From Hirsutella rhossiliensis (Eukaryota > Ascomycota > Sordariomycetes > Hypocreales > Ophiocordycipitaceae): 64,000 nucleotides of DNA. The DNA lies in the NCBI RefSeq assembly GCF_020360975.1, contig NW_025408673.1, positions 2,604,001 to 2,668,000 on the forward strand, in the 5' to 3' direction. The notes under the pieces were generated by a model that had not been told where the DNA came from, ran no database searches, and saw nothing but the letters and a program-made list of their open reading frames with translations. How positions within the stretch are numbered: the first letter of the stretch is position 1; every line of letters starts with the position of its first letter. Of this stretch, positions 33,550 through 48,200 are shown piece by piece. A program made the translations under genes and the position numbers.

Positions 33550-36500
33550 CGTATTATTATAATTACTTACTCCGCTTTACTTACTTTATAGTCTTAGCTT
33601 AAGCTACTATTAGTAGTCTACTAGTTTATTATTCTTATCTACTATTTTAAATAAGGCTTTAAACTTATTAAGGGCTATAGTTCCTATAAACTTATATATA
33701 GGTTCTTATATAAGGTTAAGATACCCGCGCTACTTAATAAGGACCTCCTAGCGTTTCCCCTTACTAACCCTTTTCTAGCGCGCGGCCTATATCTCTTTAA
33801 CCTTAAACTCGTCTTCTTCTTTTACCTTAATTATAGGCGGTTAAGTATCTATTACTTCTTATCTAGGTAATAGGTTAAAGGAGGCTCTATAAAGGAGGTC
33901 TATATTAATCTTATTATAGACCCCTATTAAGAGACTATTAAGCTATATAACTCATAGGCTAATAACCCTTTATACCGTAAACTTTATATATAGCTAATTA
34001 AGCTTTTTTTTTAGCTATACCGACTTATAGTTATAGAGGTCTAGCTATACCTTATCTCTTACTATAAACCTATTTACTAGGGCCTTAGTCTTATTAGTAT
34101 ACCGCTCTTAATCTTACGCCGCGGCGGCTATTATAGATTAATAATAATCTATAGTCTCTTATAGCTTTTATATAAATATAAAGGCGCGGCCCTTTAATAA
34201 TAAATTACTATACTACTTTACTACTATATCTATAGTAAAAGGAACTAGTAAAGGTAGTTTAAAGCTATATATTATAAAGAAAGGGGCTATCTTAATAAAG
34301 GTATATAGTTTACTATTTAACGTAAGTTAAGCCGCGGGGAGCTACCGGTCTTAGTCTACTTAGTTATAGGCTATAATAGCTTATAGGTAAGCCTATACCT
34401 CTTAGTTAACCTTCTTAAGCCCTTTATTAATCTATAGGTAATATACTATACTAAGTAGCTATATAATCTAAAGTAGTTAGTATAGGTACTATTAAAAGCG
34501 GCTAGTTTAATTCGATCCCTTATCGCTTATAATAAAAGCTAGCTAGCTATATAATTAAGCCTAGTACTATAAGAAGCGCTCTATATAAGACTTTATATCT
34601 ATAGATAGTATTAGCTTTAATATTATAGACTTACTAAGTTAGTCTTTAATTACTAATATATAGCGGTTACCGCCCTTTATAAGTAGGAGGTCCGTTATAA
34701 AGTTTATCTATATATATATATAGAAATAGTTAGGTACTAGAAGCTACTTAAGTAGCCCCTTAAGCTATGCCCTCTAAATCTTAGTATAGCTATAAATATT
34801 ATAGTTATAAAGGAAGTAGCGAACGTAGTACTATAAGAGGGGCTAGTAGAAATCCCTTATAAGGCCTACTACTATACCCTATTAACTTAGGTAGCCTATA
34901 ATACTAAAGTTATAGACGAGCTAAACTAGCTTTCCTTAGAGCTCGTTCTATTTATTTAGCTTTAATAGTCTATCCTTTTCCTTAGCTTCTATAATATATA
35001 GCGCGCCCGGTACCTATAGTCTCCCCTATTAATATAGATACCCCTATAGGTCGATATAATAGTTAGCTACTTATACCTTTAGCTTTAGCTTTAGATCGAG
35101 GTATTAAGCGCCGGACTTAATAGCGCGGCGTACGCTCTTATAGTTATAGTCTAGAGATAATTTCCTATCCTATAAGCATTAAAGGACCTTATCTTAAAAC
35201 ACCTACGCTATACGCGCCCTTAGGCTAGTCTATCCCTCCTCGCTAAGCTAAGGTAAGGGTATAGGGGAAGGCTTATTTATTAGCGCTATAACTTCCTTTA
35301 CTAAGGAAGCTCCTATATAAGTCTATAGCGCTTCTTATAAGATAAGCTATAGATCCTAGGCCTCGATATCTACTCCTATCGGCCGGTCTTAATCCCTCTA
35401 GGAAAGCGTATCTAGGACTATAAAGTCCTGCCCTAGCTAGTACTTAATTAAGAAGTTAAAGTATAAGAGATACTCCGCTTAGCGGGCTTACTACTTTAAG
35501 AGGTACTAGCGGGTTATAAAGTACTTAAGGTTCTTATAGTCTATAAGAACCTTAAAGCTCTTATAGCTTTAAAGCTCCGCTTACTATTACTTAAGGTAGC
35601 TAATAATTATAAGTATCTCCTTATTATAAATAGTATAATTCCGCTCTACTAAGGTTACCTTATAAGAGTAGAACGCTACTAGTTACTTCTACTTATCTAC
35701 CTCTTAAGAGAGCGTTCTTCTAAGTACCTAGCCGCTATAGTTTACTTCGACTAACGTAGACCGGTTAAAGTCCTACTAAAGTAGTACTAAGGCTTACGAG
35801 AGTAGGTCCTTAAGCGTATAGAACGCTCCTTCTTATATAGGCCCTTAATAAAAGCGGTTTATTTCCTAGTAATCTTATTTAAAGGTATTATAATATAAGA
35901 GAAGACCTTAATAAATATCCTATAATAGTTCGCGAACCTAAGAAAGCTCTATATACCTATTTATATAGTTAGGGCCGCTTAGTCTTAGATCGCCTAGATC
36001 TTTATAAGATCCGCCTATATACCTATACTTATATAAATAATAAAGCCTAGGTACTTAACCCTCCTAACCCTAAATTTATACTTATCTAAGTTAAGGTAGA
36101 GCCTATAAAGTTAGAGGCGCTTTAAGACCCTTTATACTTTTTATATATAGTCTTTATAAGAGCCGCTTATATAAATAAGGATATTATCTATATATATAAA
36201 GGCAAACTTATTAAGGAAGTCTTAAAGTACGTTATTAATATAACGCTAAAAGGTAGCGGGCGCTCTTAAGAGGCTAAAGGGCGTTATAAGCTACTTAAAT
36301 AAGCTATAGTATATATAGAACGCTATCTTTTACTTATTACCCTTTAAGATCTATACCTTATAGAACGCTTATTTTATATTTAGCTTTATAAACTACTTTG
36401 CCTTTTAGAGGTTATAGAGTATATCTAAGATTAAGGGTAAGGGGTAGCGGTCTAGCCTTATAATTATATTTAGAGCCTTATAGTCGTAATAAAACTATAT

Positions 36501-38030
36501 CCCGCCCCTTAGTTTATATATAAATAAGACTAGCGCTCTTACTTTAGAGCTACTTACTTAAATAAAACCCTTATTTAGGAGGTCCCTTAGCGTCTTCTTT
36601 AATACTAGTAGCTCCGCGTATAATATACTATATAGCGGTCTAAATAATATAGGTAGTTCCTACCCCTTTTTATTAGTATAGAGTACGATCTTATAGTCTA
36701 CCCCTAGCTTATATAGGTTAAGCTTATTTACTTCCTAGGACTTAAATAGTAGTAAGAGGTCGTAAAAGCGCTCTAGTATCTACTACTATAGCTTAGAGGG
36801 CGACTTTAGCTTCTTTATTTAAAGGGCCTTATCGATATCCGCTAAGCTAACTATATAAACCGTTATATTAGCCGCCACTATACCTTACCCCCGCTCTACC
36901 TATTATATAGTTCTTATAAAGATAGAAGTAAGGACTTCTTATACTAAGTATAAAGCTTATACGCTTAGTCCTATACTTATAGAACTATTATTATAGCGGA
37001 CCTACTTTATATAGGCCTAAACTATAGCTTCTTTTAGTATAAAACTAAGTATAACTCTATATATAATAACTAGGGTTTCCTAAGGATTAAGGGAAACTTT
37101 AGTTAAGGGATTATATAGGCTATAATAAGCTTATAGTAACCGTCGACCTTTATAGCTAGCTATATAATACCCTTAATTACTATACCCTCTATCGCGCTTA
37201 AGGCGCCCTTTACTTACCTTAGGGCGATCTTTTTTACTAGTACTTATATCTCTTATATAAGCGCCTCGTTAACTATAGTATAGTACTAGTAGCCCTTATC
37301 TATAAGGGCGGTAATAGGTAAGGAGTTATTAATTATAACCTATATTAAAGTAAGCTTTTCTTTTATATAAGTAGATAATTCCTCTTTCTCTTTTATTAGT
37401 ATTAGTAATTAGGGCTCTAGAGCCCGTTTTTACTTTAGAGCTACTCTTTTTCCTTTAAGCCTAGGAGGGCGGAGTCCTCTTTATTATCTAAAGTAAGGAG
37501 CGGTTCTATCTTCGCTACTTAAACCGCTATAGGCCTCTTAGCTAAAAGGAAGGGGCATTTTAATATAAAGTATATAGATACGCTATAATATAGGCAGCGG
37601 CCGTTAGCCTTCTTCTTTCCGATTTTCTCGCTTATTACCTACTTTACCCGCTACTTAAAGTATAGGGCGGTATAGGAGGTAGTCGATAGTGTCTTCTTAC
37701 TATATCTAGCCCGGTCTATATAGGTAGCCGATATTAAGGTATCCTTATCTATATCGATAGCTAGTTATTTATCTTATAAAGGGGCGGTAATCCTATCGCC
37801 GCTATATAGTATACGCTTATAGAGCTTCTAGAAATATAGCGTCTACTTATAGCCCTATACTACCTTTATTAACTAGCTTATATACTTACTATAGTTAGTA
37901 GGTATAATTATAGGGATAAGTAGCTCTTATAGGGCTAGCGTAATCGAATTCTATAGCTATATAAGCTTTACGCTATCTTCTTATACTATATTCCCCGCTA
38001 CCTATAAGATCGTCTCTTTATTATAACTAT
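33550..38030 (-). mobile_element. Gypsy G2 (chromovirus), RIP-inactivated
   Basis: Minus-strand Ty3/Gypsy polyprotein remnant. Reading from high to low coordinates: a gag C-terminal part with a zinc knuckle (RCLYYSVSIYFILKCPF, in which Tyr replaces the second Cys and the His; 37,540-37,610), protease/RT linker, reverse transcriptase with LLRAPATFQRYINN and FAFIYIDNI (about 36,180-36,270; YIDD after RIP), RNase H and integrase (about 35,900-34,000), and a chromodomain beginning EFKVKEIQAARQKR (33,830-33,670). The order RT before integrase defines Gypsy, and the chromodomain places it among chromoviruses. The gag N-terminus is cut at 38,031 by the left LTR of G1, and no LTR of its own is recognised. 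Confidence 0.8.
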
Positions 38031-38488
38031 AGTTAGCGGGCTATAAGAGAGCTAGCTACGTTTATATAATAAGGCAGCTTAGAATAATAGTTAGGATAAG
38101 AAGTTACTTAGGCTTAGCTTACCTAGAGCGTATATAAGCTAAGTAAGCCTTATATAGATAGATTACTACTTAGGAGTATAGCTTATAAGTAAGCTATAGT
38201 AAGCTATAAAAGGGATTACGGCTAGGACTATAATCTAAGGATAGTCTTTATAAGTATATATAGCTACCTACTTTTACTCCTTAAGATAGATAGCTCTCTA
38301 GCTTTTAATATAGATCTTTATTATAATTCTATCTTTAATTCTAATTACCTAGTTATAGTCTATAGTCTATAACCTCTAACATATTATTAACGTAATATAC
38401 TTATTATTACTTAGACTACGCCCTATTATATCTACTAATATAAACCCCTCGATAGGTTTATCCCTTAAAAATAATACCGGTTATTATA
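38031..38488 (+). repeat. Left LTR of G1
   Basis: The last 200 bases (about 38,285-38,488) match 52,030-52,229 with mainly transitions and a few small indels, ending GGTTATTATA. The first 250 bases match the right LTR poorly apart from ACTATAGTTTAGCG-like sequence at the very start. Confidence 0.55.
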
Positions 38489-38689
38489 TATTAAAAGCTC
38501 TTATTTAGTATAATACCGCGTTACTTTAAGTAATATCGTAACTATTAATATACTTATATAGTAAGCTAGATTAACTAACTTTAAAGCTACTATATTACCT
38601 TAGGATATAATACGCGAGATTATTACCCTTTAATATAAGGTATAGTTACTTAAAAATAAAGGAGGTAATAGATAAGTTAAGGACCTTAA

Positions 38690-41600
38690 AGAAGTAGTTA
38701 AACTAAAATAGCTAGGACTATTTAATAGTACTTATAGCACGCTTTAAGACTTTCTTATATAACTTAAGGCCTATTACTAGTTTTACCTTACTAAACTCTT
38801 AGACCTAGTCGAAAAGGTACTCTATATAAGAAATTATTTATCTAGAATAGTACTTACTTAGTTTAGACCTATTATAAGAGATTTTCTCGATAACTAACTA
38901 GCGTAATAAGATAATAAGATAAATAAAGTCTTAATTAGTTTCTAAGGATTTAAAGAAGCTATTATAAAGGTATTTAGAATAACTAATAAAGAACGAGAAG
39001 CTAAATAGAAACTTTAAGAACTTTAATAAAAGATCTTAGTATTAGATTATACTACGAAGTTCTATTAAGTTACCTTAAAGCTTAATTAAGATAACGAACC
39101 TCTTATATTACGATTCTACGATAGGCTTAAAAAAGAAGTTAAGGACGAGCCCTATAAGGAAAATCGACCTAATAACCTCTTAGACTATATTACTATAGTA
39201 GTACGAATCGACGATAGATAGTATATATAATACTAAGAAAAGAAATAAGGAAGAGGAAACTAGAACCTTTCTTATAAAAATAACTTTAGCTAACGCGCTA
39301 ACTATAAGAAAAAGCGCGAAATATAAATAGCTTAGGTATATATAATAAATCCTAGACTAATAGATTTAAATATAATATAGAAAGGTAAAGGAAAGTATTT
39401 TAATTATAGGAAACTTAAATATTACTTTAAAGAATATAGATAACCTTATAAGGAGAAGAAAACCTATTAAGTACTAGCCTTAGAAGGCAAGAAATACTTA
39501 AACGCTATTAATAGATAAGAACTAAAGTATAAACTCCTTAGTTAAACTATATACTATAATAACGAATATATAGTATACCTAAGTAATAAGAATAGTACTA
39601 GATAGTTCCTAAAGCTACTAAGGAAAACCCTTATAATAATATAATAAAGGGATCCTAAAATATAGAAATAAGTTAAATTTATAGAACTAAAATACCCCTA
39701 TCTTAAAAGAGTCTCTTAAAACTAAATTAAGAAAAATAGTAAACGATTCTAGGAAGATATATAAAATAAAAATCGATAATAATAATAAGTAGTCTATAAA
39801 TAGTATAATAAAGAAGATATAGATATAGCTCTTATACTTACGAAACTTAGATAATAACCTAAAAAGGAATAATAAAGTATTAATAATATAAGCTTTAAAG
39901 AATAAGAAATACTTAAAGAAATAAAAGATAAGAACGAACTTATACTACTACCCTTACTATTAAGGGAAAATACTACGATTAAAGAATACGCTTTATACTT
40001 TAAAGAATTTAAAGAAATACTTAAAATTAAAACCTAATAAATACCTTAAATTCTTATAGAAAACTAATAAGCTATATTAATTTAATATTAACTAGTTTTA
40101 TATAAAGGAGACTACGCTATAGCTATTACTATAGTTAATACCTTTATAGCTTTATAATAAGAATAGTAACTATAAGGAGAATTTAAAGATAATCTATAAA
40201 TACTACTTACTTATAAGTACTATAAGTATATTTTATAGATATTATACGTTTACCTAGATTATATAATATACTTTTAAATAAAGGTATAATATAACGCTTT
40301 CTTAGTTAGGTTTAAAGGATAAGTACTTTCGAAACCCTACGTAAGTATAAACCTAAACTACTAGAAAATCGATTAACGCTACCTAAACGACTAAGTTATA
40401 TTATTAGAACCCGATTATAGTATATTACTTAAATACCGCGATAATTATAGTTTATTAATAAGATATCTTTTAGAGATATATAAAATCTATAAATACGCTA
40501 AAATAAAGGAATAGTATAACGCTACTTACTTTAAGGTATCTAAACCCTTAATCTTTTAAAGACTTATATAATAAGTTAAATATAATAAAGAAGATTATAA
40601 TAAATATATATACCTAAACTATAGAGTTTATAAATATAAAAAAGTATAAGTATAGTATAAATAATATAATAGTATACTAAAAGATTATTAGTAATATATA
40701 TAAAGGCTATAAGCTATATTTAACTAAGGAAAAATCGATATAAAAACGCTATATAAAAAATAGAAAGACGCTAAATAAAAACTTAACTTTTAGTATAAAA
40801 ATAAATAGAATTATAAAGTATAGTATATAATTAACTACAAAGTAATATAATATAAACGATATAGTATTAAGAAATAAGAAATCTTTAATTAGCTATAAGA
40901 AATTAGTCTCTTAAGCCCTAATATAATACTATATAATAAAAATATAATAAAACGATATTAATAATAAATTAAACAAAAATACCTAAATAAAACGAATAAG
41001 GACTAAGTAAAAAATAAGGTATACTATCTATAAAAGGGCTATAGACTAGTATAATATAATAAGATCTAAGGACCCTATATATAGTAATAGTAAGCTATAG
41101 TAACTAAATAGTATTAAATATTTAAATTACGGGATATTATATATATATACTTTTAGACTATAGCGCAATAAGTAATTACGTTTTACTTAAAGTTATTAAT
41201 TATTATTAACTTATATAGAGATATAAGAAAGATCTATATAAACTTATAAATATTAAAGGAGAGGCCTTTAACTATAATAATAGAATTATTAATATAGAGA
41301 TTAATTACCTTAATATTAATATCTAGGGCTATAATAAATAAGTTAACTTTAATATTATAGATATTAAAGAATACGACCTTATATTAGGGCTTCTATAGAT
41401 ATAGGAGAGTAACCTACTAATTAACTAGAAAACTAGCTAGCTATATTAAGATAAAGATATAAGTTTCTAGGACTAGTAGATTTAAAAGAAAGTAAAGTTT
41501 TATAATAATTTAGCTACTAAATAAAATAAAAAGGATAACCGTTTAAGTAAATTATTATAGGCTTTAGCAATATAAACGAAAATAGTAACTAAACTAGCGG

Positions 41601-44600
41601 ATATAATAAAATTAACTAATAAGACCTATATACTAACTAATATAGCTATATAACTTAGTATCCGATATAAATAAAATAAAAGATATAATATAAAGATTTA
41701 AAGAGTTATTACTACTTTAAGGAAAGACCTAAAATAAATTAATAAAGAGCTTAAGTTAAGGGAAACTAGCTTTAAAAGAAAGAATAAAGCCTATAAGATA
41801 GAATAAAAAATATCCTATAAGAATACCGGAAATATAATAAACTCTTTAAGGAAGAACTTAAGATAGGGTTACCTAAATATAGCTAATAAGACTATAAAAT
41901 TTATCTTAAGGATAGAATAACGCTAACGTTTTATAAGATTTATAACTTAAATAAAAAGTAACTATAAACGCTATATAACTACCTCGATAAAAATCTATAA
42001 AAGGGATATATATAAACGTTAATATCTAAAGTAAGCTACCTAGTTATATTTATTTTAAAGAAAAACAGTAAGCTATAACTAGTTATTAACTATAAACGCT
42101 TAAACGATATTATAATAAAGGACCGAATACTATTACCGCTTATATTAAAACTATAAGATTAACTATATAGTAAAACATAGTTTATAGCCCTTAACCTTAA
42201 AAGCGCCTATAACTTAATATATATAAAAAAGAGATATAAATAGATAATAGCCTTTAAAACGAAATTTAGACTATTTAAATATCTAGTAATACTATTTAGA
42301 CTTATAAATATACTAGCTACCTTTTAACGGATAATTAATAATATCCTATACGAATACTTAGATATCTTTATAGTAGTATACCTAGATAAAATCTTAATTT
42401 TCTCGGATACCCTAGAAGAATATAAAGAATATATCTATAAGGTACTCCGCGTACTTTAAAATATAAAGTTACTAGTTAAACTAAAGAAAAGTAAGTTCTA
42501 TATATAAAAAGTAGACTTCTTTAAATATATAATCTTACTAAGAGAAATATAAATATAATAAGATAAGATTAACTTAGTTAAAGAATAGCTAACGCTAAAG
42601 AATATTAAGGATATATAAAGTTTCCTAGGATTTATAAATTACTACTAACGATTTATTAAAGATTTTAGAAAGATTATAGCACTACTATATAACTTAATAA
42701 AAAAGGAAAAAGAATTTATATAGGACGATAAAGCTAACGAAGCTTTTAAATATATTAAAACTATAATTATATAAGAATTAGTCTTAACTACCTTTAATCT
42801 AAAACGATAAATTAAACTTAAAACTAATATATTAAACTTTACTTTAAGAGTATAAATCGGATAAAAAGATAATAAAGAAAGACTATAACTAATTATATTC
42901 TACTTAAAAAAACTATATAGCGTAGAACTTAATTACCTTATCTATAATAAAGAATTCCTTATAATTATTTAAGCTTTTAAGGAATTTCGATACTACCTTC
43001 TTAAAAGTAAGTATAAAGTTAAGGTTTATATAAATTATAAAAATATCTTATACTTTATAACTATATAATAGTTAAATAGATAATAGATCTAATAAGCTAA
43101 ATATTTATTAAAATTCGATTATAAAATAATCTATAAAAAAGGAATAGAAAACGGTCGAGCTAATACCCTTAGTCGACGAAGTAACTACGATATAAGAGCA
43201 CTTATAGTAAAAAGATAGCTCTTAGAAATTAACTAAAAGGGGAACTATTAATAATAATAGCTAAATATAATATTTAAAATATAACCTAACGACTTAACTT
43301 ATTAAAAGATCCTAAAATAAATAAAAGAATATAAAGTACTAAACGGATATAATATAGGATATTTAGAAGTTTTAATATATAAAAATAAAATCTAGATACT
43401 ACTAAAATTACGAGATAAAGTTATATAAGATATATATAAATATTTAATATATAGATACTAGGGAATCTAAAGAATAATAAAACGGATTAAATAATAATAT
43501 AACTTCCTATAGCTTAAAAAAGTAGTATAATAAGTTATTAAAGAATATAAACTTTACGTATAAAGTAAAGCTAAACGATATAAACTATATAAAGAATTAT
43601 AACCGCTACTAGTACTAGAGAAACTATAGGATTTAATAGCTTTTAACTATATTATAAAGCTACTACTATTAAAAGAACCTATAACTAACGTTAAGTATAA
43701 TAATATATTCGTTATTACTAATAGATTAATAAAGTATAGATACTTTTTACTATATAAAGAAGTAAGTAATATAAAAGAGCTAGTATATATATTCCTATAA
43801 ATAATTATTAGTAATTACGGACTATTAAATAAGATTATCTTTAATAAAGGAAGTATATTTATAGCTAAATATTAGTATGCTCTTATAGTATAATTAGGGA
43901 CGAAATATAAGCTTAGTATAGCTTATTACCTATAAATAGACAGATAAATAAAATAACTTAACTAAACGCTTAAATAATATTTATAATACTATATTAGCTA
44001 CGAATAAAACAATTAAGTTAAATAGCTACTAATAGTATAACTAGCTTATAATAGCTTAGTTATAAAAATAACTAAGCTCTTACTAGTATACGCTAATTAT
44101 AAATATAACCTAGAAGTATTTAAGGTTACTTAATAAGGACTATAAGCGGAACGAGCGATACTATAAGTAGATTAGCTATAAAAATTATATAAAGAAATAT
44201 AATAAGAACTTTAATTTATTAAAGAACGAATATCTACTTACTATAATTAGAAAAGATTATAGGGACTAATCTTTTAAGAGGAAGATATAGTCTACCTTAT
44301 ATAACGAAATATTAAAATAAAGCGACTAAGTAATAAATTAGATTTTAAGAAACTTAGACTATTTAAGGTTAAGAAAACTATTTTAAAAGTTAACTACTAA
44401 CTTTCGCTACTAACGATAATATAGATATACCTAATATTTTATATCTTATTATTAGAACTAGCGCTATAAAATGCTAAACTATAGGAAAAAATTAAAGTTA
44501 ATAATAATTAAGAATATAAAGCCGAATAAATACTAGATATAAGAAAATAAGGTTAATAATAAGAGTACCTTATTAAGTAGAAAGGATATAAACTAAAAGA

Positions 44601-44745
44601 AAATACCTAGGAACTACTTAAGTACTTAACCTACTATAGTTCTTTACTTTAATAGTTCTATTAAGCGAACCCTTACTTAGAAATATAGGGTTACTAAGAA
44701 TAGTATCTTAGTTTAATATATTTAAAGTACTAAATAATTAAACCT
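38690..44745 (+). pseudogene. G1 gag-pol polyprotein, RIP-inactivated
   Basis: Domains read after allowing for RIP stops: a gag region with a zinc knuckle KGKYFNYRKLKYYFKEY (Cys to Tyr; about 39,383-39,435); a Lys/Tyr/Asn-rich stretch of about 1.6 kb with no recognised domain (39,500-41,130); protease with LLDYSA (from DSGA; about 41,150) and a DLILGLL strand; reverse transcriptase with LKSAYNLI, ATFQRIINN and VVYLDKILIFS (about 42,190-42,400); RNase H (about 42,780-43,120); integrase with an FVITNRL core (about 43,690) and a later FIAKYQYAL strand; and a chromodomain with EYLIKQKGYKLKENTQEL (about 44,557-44,615). The order is Ty3/Gypsy. No ATG or usable frame survives. Confidence 0.8.
44741..44745. 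repeat. Left target-site duplication (AACCT) of Copia1-C
   Basis: Matches 51,087-51,091 exactly, across a 6.3-kb insertion. Confidence 0.85.
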
Positions 44746-45231
44746 TATCGTAAAGCGTAGCTTAATTTCGTAGTTCTCGGAGATATCCCTTAGTAAGAGG
44801 GACCTAGGAAGCTAAAAAATAGGTTTTAAGGAAGGAGCTAAAAAGAGGTATAGAGAGGAGGGTAGGGGTAAGAGGGGAAGTAGAAGTAGCGATAGCTTCT
44901 TATAAAGGTAGCGAGAGATAAGACGGATATACCGGCAACGGCTAGAAAGGAGGGGAAAATCTAGTAAAAAGCTTAGTAGTTAAAAGGATATTAGTAGCTT
45001 CTTAAAGTAGGATCTTCTTTATTAATTAAGATGCTAGACGGGTATAAAGAGGGGCGTTAGATAAAGGAAAGAAGGATAATTAAGGCAATATAATAATTAC
45101 TCCCTTACTATAATTACTACTCCTATAAGAATTAAATCCCTCTACCCTACCTATCCGACCCCTTACTTCTAATTTTACCTTTATATATTTTTATATACTT
45201 CTTATATCTTTCTTCGCGAAAGTTATAAGCC
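44746..45231 (+). repeat. 5' LTR of Copia1-C
   Basis: Begins TATCGTAAAGCG and ends TTCGCGAAA, with the primer-binding site following directly. Confidence 0.88.
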
Positions 45232-48200
45232 TAGGAGGAATAATATTCCTATACTTTCTAGCTGCTAAAAAAGGCACCTTTCTTATATCCCTCGTAGCTC
45301 CCTTTTACCCCTCTTACTAAAAAAGCCGATTTTTAACCGACTTTTCTACCCCCCTCTTTCGTAACGATATCGAAAAAGACTCCTTTACTATCCCTACGGT
45401 CTATAGGACGATTCTAGTAGAGCCCTAAGATTAAGATAAATAGGTAAAGGAGCTACGGGCTTATATAGATAGAACTATCTATAATTTAGTCTTCTCTAAT
45501 AAGTAGGACCCTCTTAAGCCCCCTCTTCGTCCTAGGGCAACGGAATTTATAGAGGGAGCTTCCCTCTTCTCTAAGCTAACCTCCGTATAGTAAAGAGCTT
45601 TTTCTGCTACCTTAGGTAACTATAAGAGTTATCGTAAGGAATACCTTTACGAGATAAAGCTGCTAACTACTGCTCGTATAGTAATAACGGAATCCGTTAA
45701 TGCCGTAAAGCTAATTTCTCTTTAAGAGGAAGAGACTCTTAGGTAGTAGCTTTTAAAGCTCGAGACCTTAATAGCTCCCTTAAGGGGCTATATAACTAAC
45801 CGTATTAGGAAGACCTATATAGTATACCTAGGAGCCTTTTCTACTAGGAACCTACTAGCTTCTTTATAGCTAGCTAAGTAAGAAGAAATCCTCGAGGAAG
45901 CTAATTAATACTTCCTTATAGAAGCTCTTTCCGGCTAGTAGCTACGGGATATATCTCTACTAATAAAGCCTATTAGTAACGGTTACTCGACTATCTTTCG
46001 AGAGGCTAGCCGGGAACTAAATAAAGAGGCTGCTAGAGTATAGTAGTAAGTAGTCTTATTCCTTCGTAGCTAGCACTCGACCTAGACGGCTCGACCTGCT
46101 GCCCCTATAGCTGCTATAGCCCCTATTGCTACGGCTCCCGCTGCTGCTGCTATGGCTATTGCCCCTTTAGCTCCTCCTCCCTCGAGAGCCTTAACGCTAT
46201 CGTTAACTATAGCTGCGGCCCCGGCCCTAGCTACGTATCTTACTCCGGGCCCGGCCCCGGTCCCGTTAGTTAGACCGGCCCGACTAGTCCCTTAATAGAC
46301 CTTTTAGTCCGTTAGTCGAAAAATTAGGGAACTAGTCGAAATCGAACCTCTTCGTTAAAATTAGTATTAAGGGGCAAAAAGGGGGGGTTTTTAAGCAGAC
46401 CTTCCGGACTAGGACGAGGATTCCTCGAAGAAACGTACGAGGAGGAATCGACCTACCTGCCTAGTATATAAAAAGCCCTATCGGCTAGAAGACTGCTAGT
46501 AGGTCTTTAAGGAAAACTAACCTAAAGGTATTAACCCTTTAAAGAGGCTATAAGAAATAGTATAATAGTCTCTTAAGGAGGACCCCTCGTTATAAAAGAA
46601 GATAGACGAGATTAAGGTTACTAGGAAATAGTAACTAACGCCGCTACTATAAATTCAAGGAAATATTATTAGTATAGTAAATCCGGCATTTATCTTCCTT
46701 ATAGATTAATAAGGCTAAAACTAACCGTTAGAGCTCTCCGATTATCCCCTATAAAAATCAGCTATCCTTAACTCTAGTACTTCCCTCGATATCTATAATA
46801 TACTCTTACGATTCCGGTCCTTTAAGAAGGCACGAAGGGAATATCTTATTGCTAGGGAATTAACCGTACGGATAGAGGGATATAGAAGGGTGAATTTTAC
46901 GATGAAATTACCTAACGGATCTATATAGATTCTTCGACGAAAAAGGGTAGCTTTTTACCCTCGATTTTTAACGAGCCTAATTTCCTTCCGCCTTCTTTAT
47001 AAGGAAGGAATCTTCTAGGATACGATATTTAAGCCTATAAGGCTAGTCTAGAAAAATTAGACTATTAGGCTTATCGAGGAAAAATTCTATTAATTTATTC
47101 TCGAATTCTAACCTATCCTTAGGAAGGAACTACTTAAGAAGTTAGCTTTCCCTACTTAAAGGAAGGTAGGTTTAAAGGACCCTCTTTTAATAGCCTAAGG
47201 AGACGGTATTCTTTAGTACGTATAACTTAGTTACCTAGGCCCCCTAGCTTTATATAAGCTAGGCTAATAATAGGGCGTATAAATAAGGGGCCTAAAGACC
47301 GTCGTATACGAATACTACGGCTAAAGGAAGACTAGGAGACGAATTTCTAGACGAATGCTTTTACGGCTAGACTAACCGTATAAGGAAATTTAGGTCGACT
47401 AGACTAACGTCTCTAGGGATTAAGAAAGCTTCGTTAGGGTAATGTTTTTTATAAACGCTTTTTTAGGGATAGTTTTCCCCTATTTCTTATAGACCTACCT
47501 AAGTAAGTATAACTAGTTTACCCTCTAGGACTTTATTAACTAGATAAAATCCTACTTTAGCTATAAGGTAAAGAAGATACGGTCTAATAGAGAGCTATTT
47601 ACGAAAGATATCTTAAAGTAGCTTCGAAAAAGGGGCATTTTACCCCTCCTATTAGCACCGAATACCTAAGCTTAGAATAAAGGGGCAGAAAGATTAAGGG
47701 GTGCTATAATAGAAAGGGCCCGTACGATAAGACTTACTATAAGGCTTCTATACGACCTTTAGAGGGAAGTTATTAAGACCGCCTATTACCTTCGGAACCG
47801 GACCCTAAGGGACCCTAGGGGACTAAGGGACTATAGGGACCTAGAAACCCTTTTTAAGACCTAAGGAATAGACTAGAAATCCCCCCTTAAGCTCTTTATA
47901 AAAAAGAGGGCCTCGCTAGCCTACCTTTATACTTATAGCTATAAGGTATACGTAATAACTACCGATATATAGCTAAAAAGGAAAAAGAAAAGAAAGCTTA
48001 ATCCTAGAGCCTTTATTAGTTACCTCGTTAGTTATAATTCTACGAATATCTTTTAGATTTAGATTCCTCTTTAACGGAAGGTTATTTTAACTAAGGATAT
48101 AATTTTCGACGAATCTAGCTTCTTTAATAGAAAGAGGGATTAATAGCCCCTCTTACTCTCTTAACGTTAGCTAATTTAAAAGATTTAAATCCCCCCTTCC

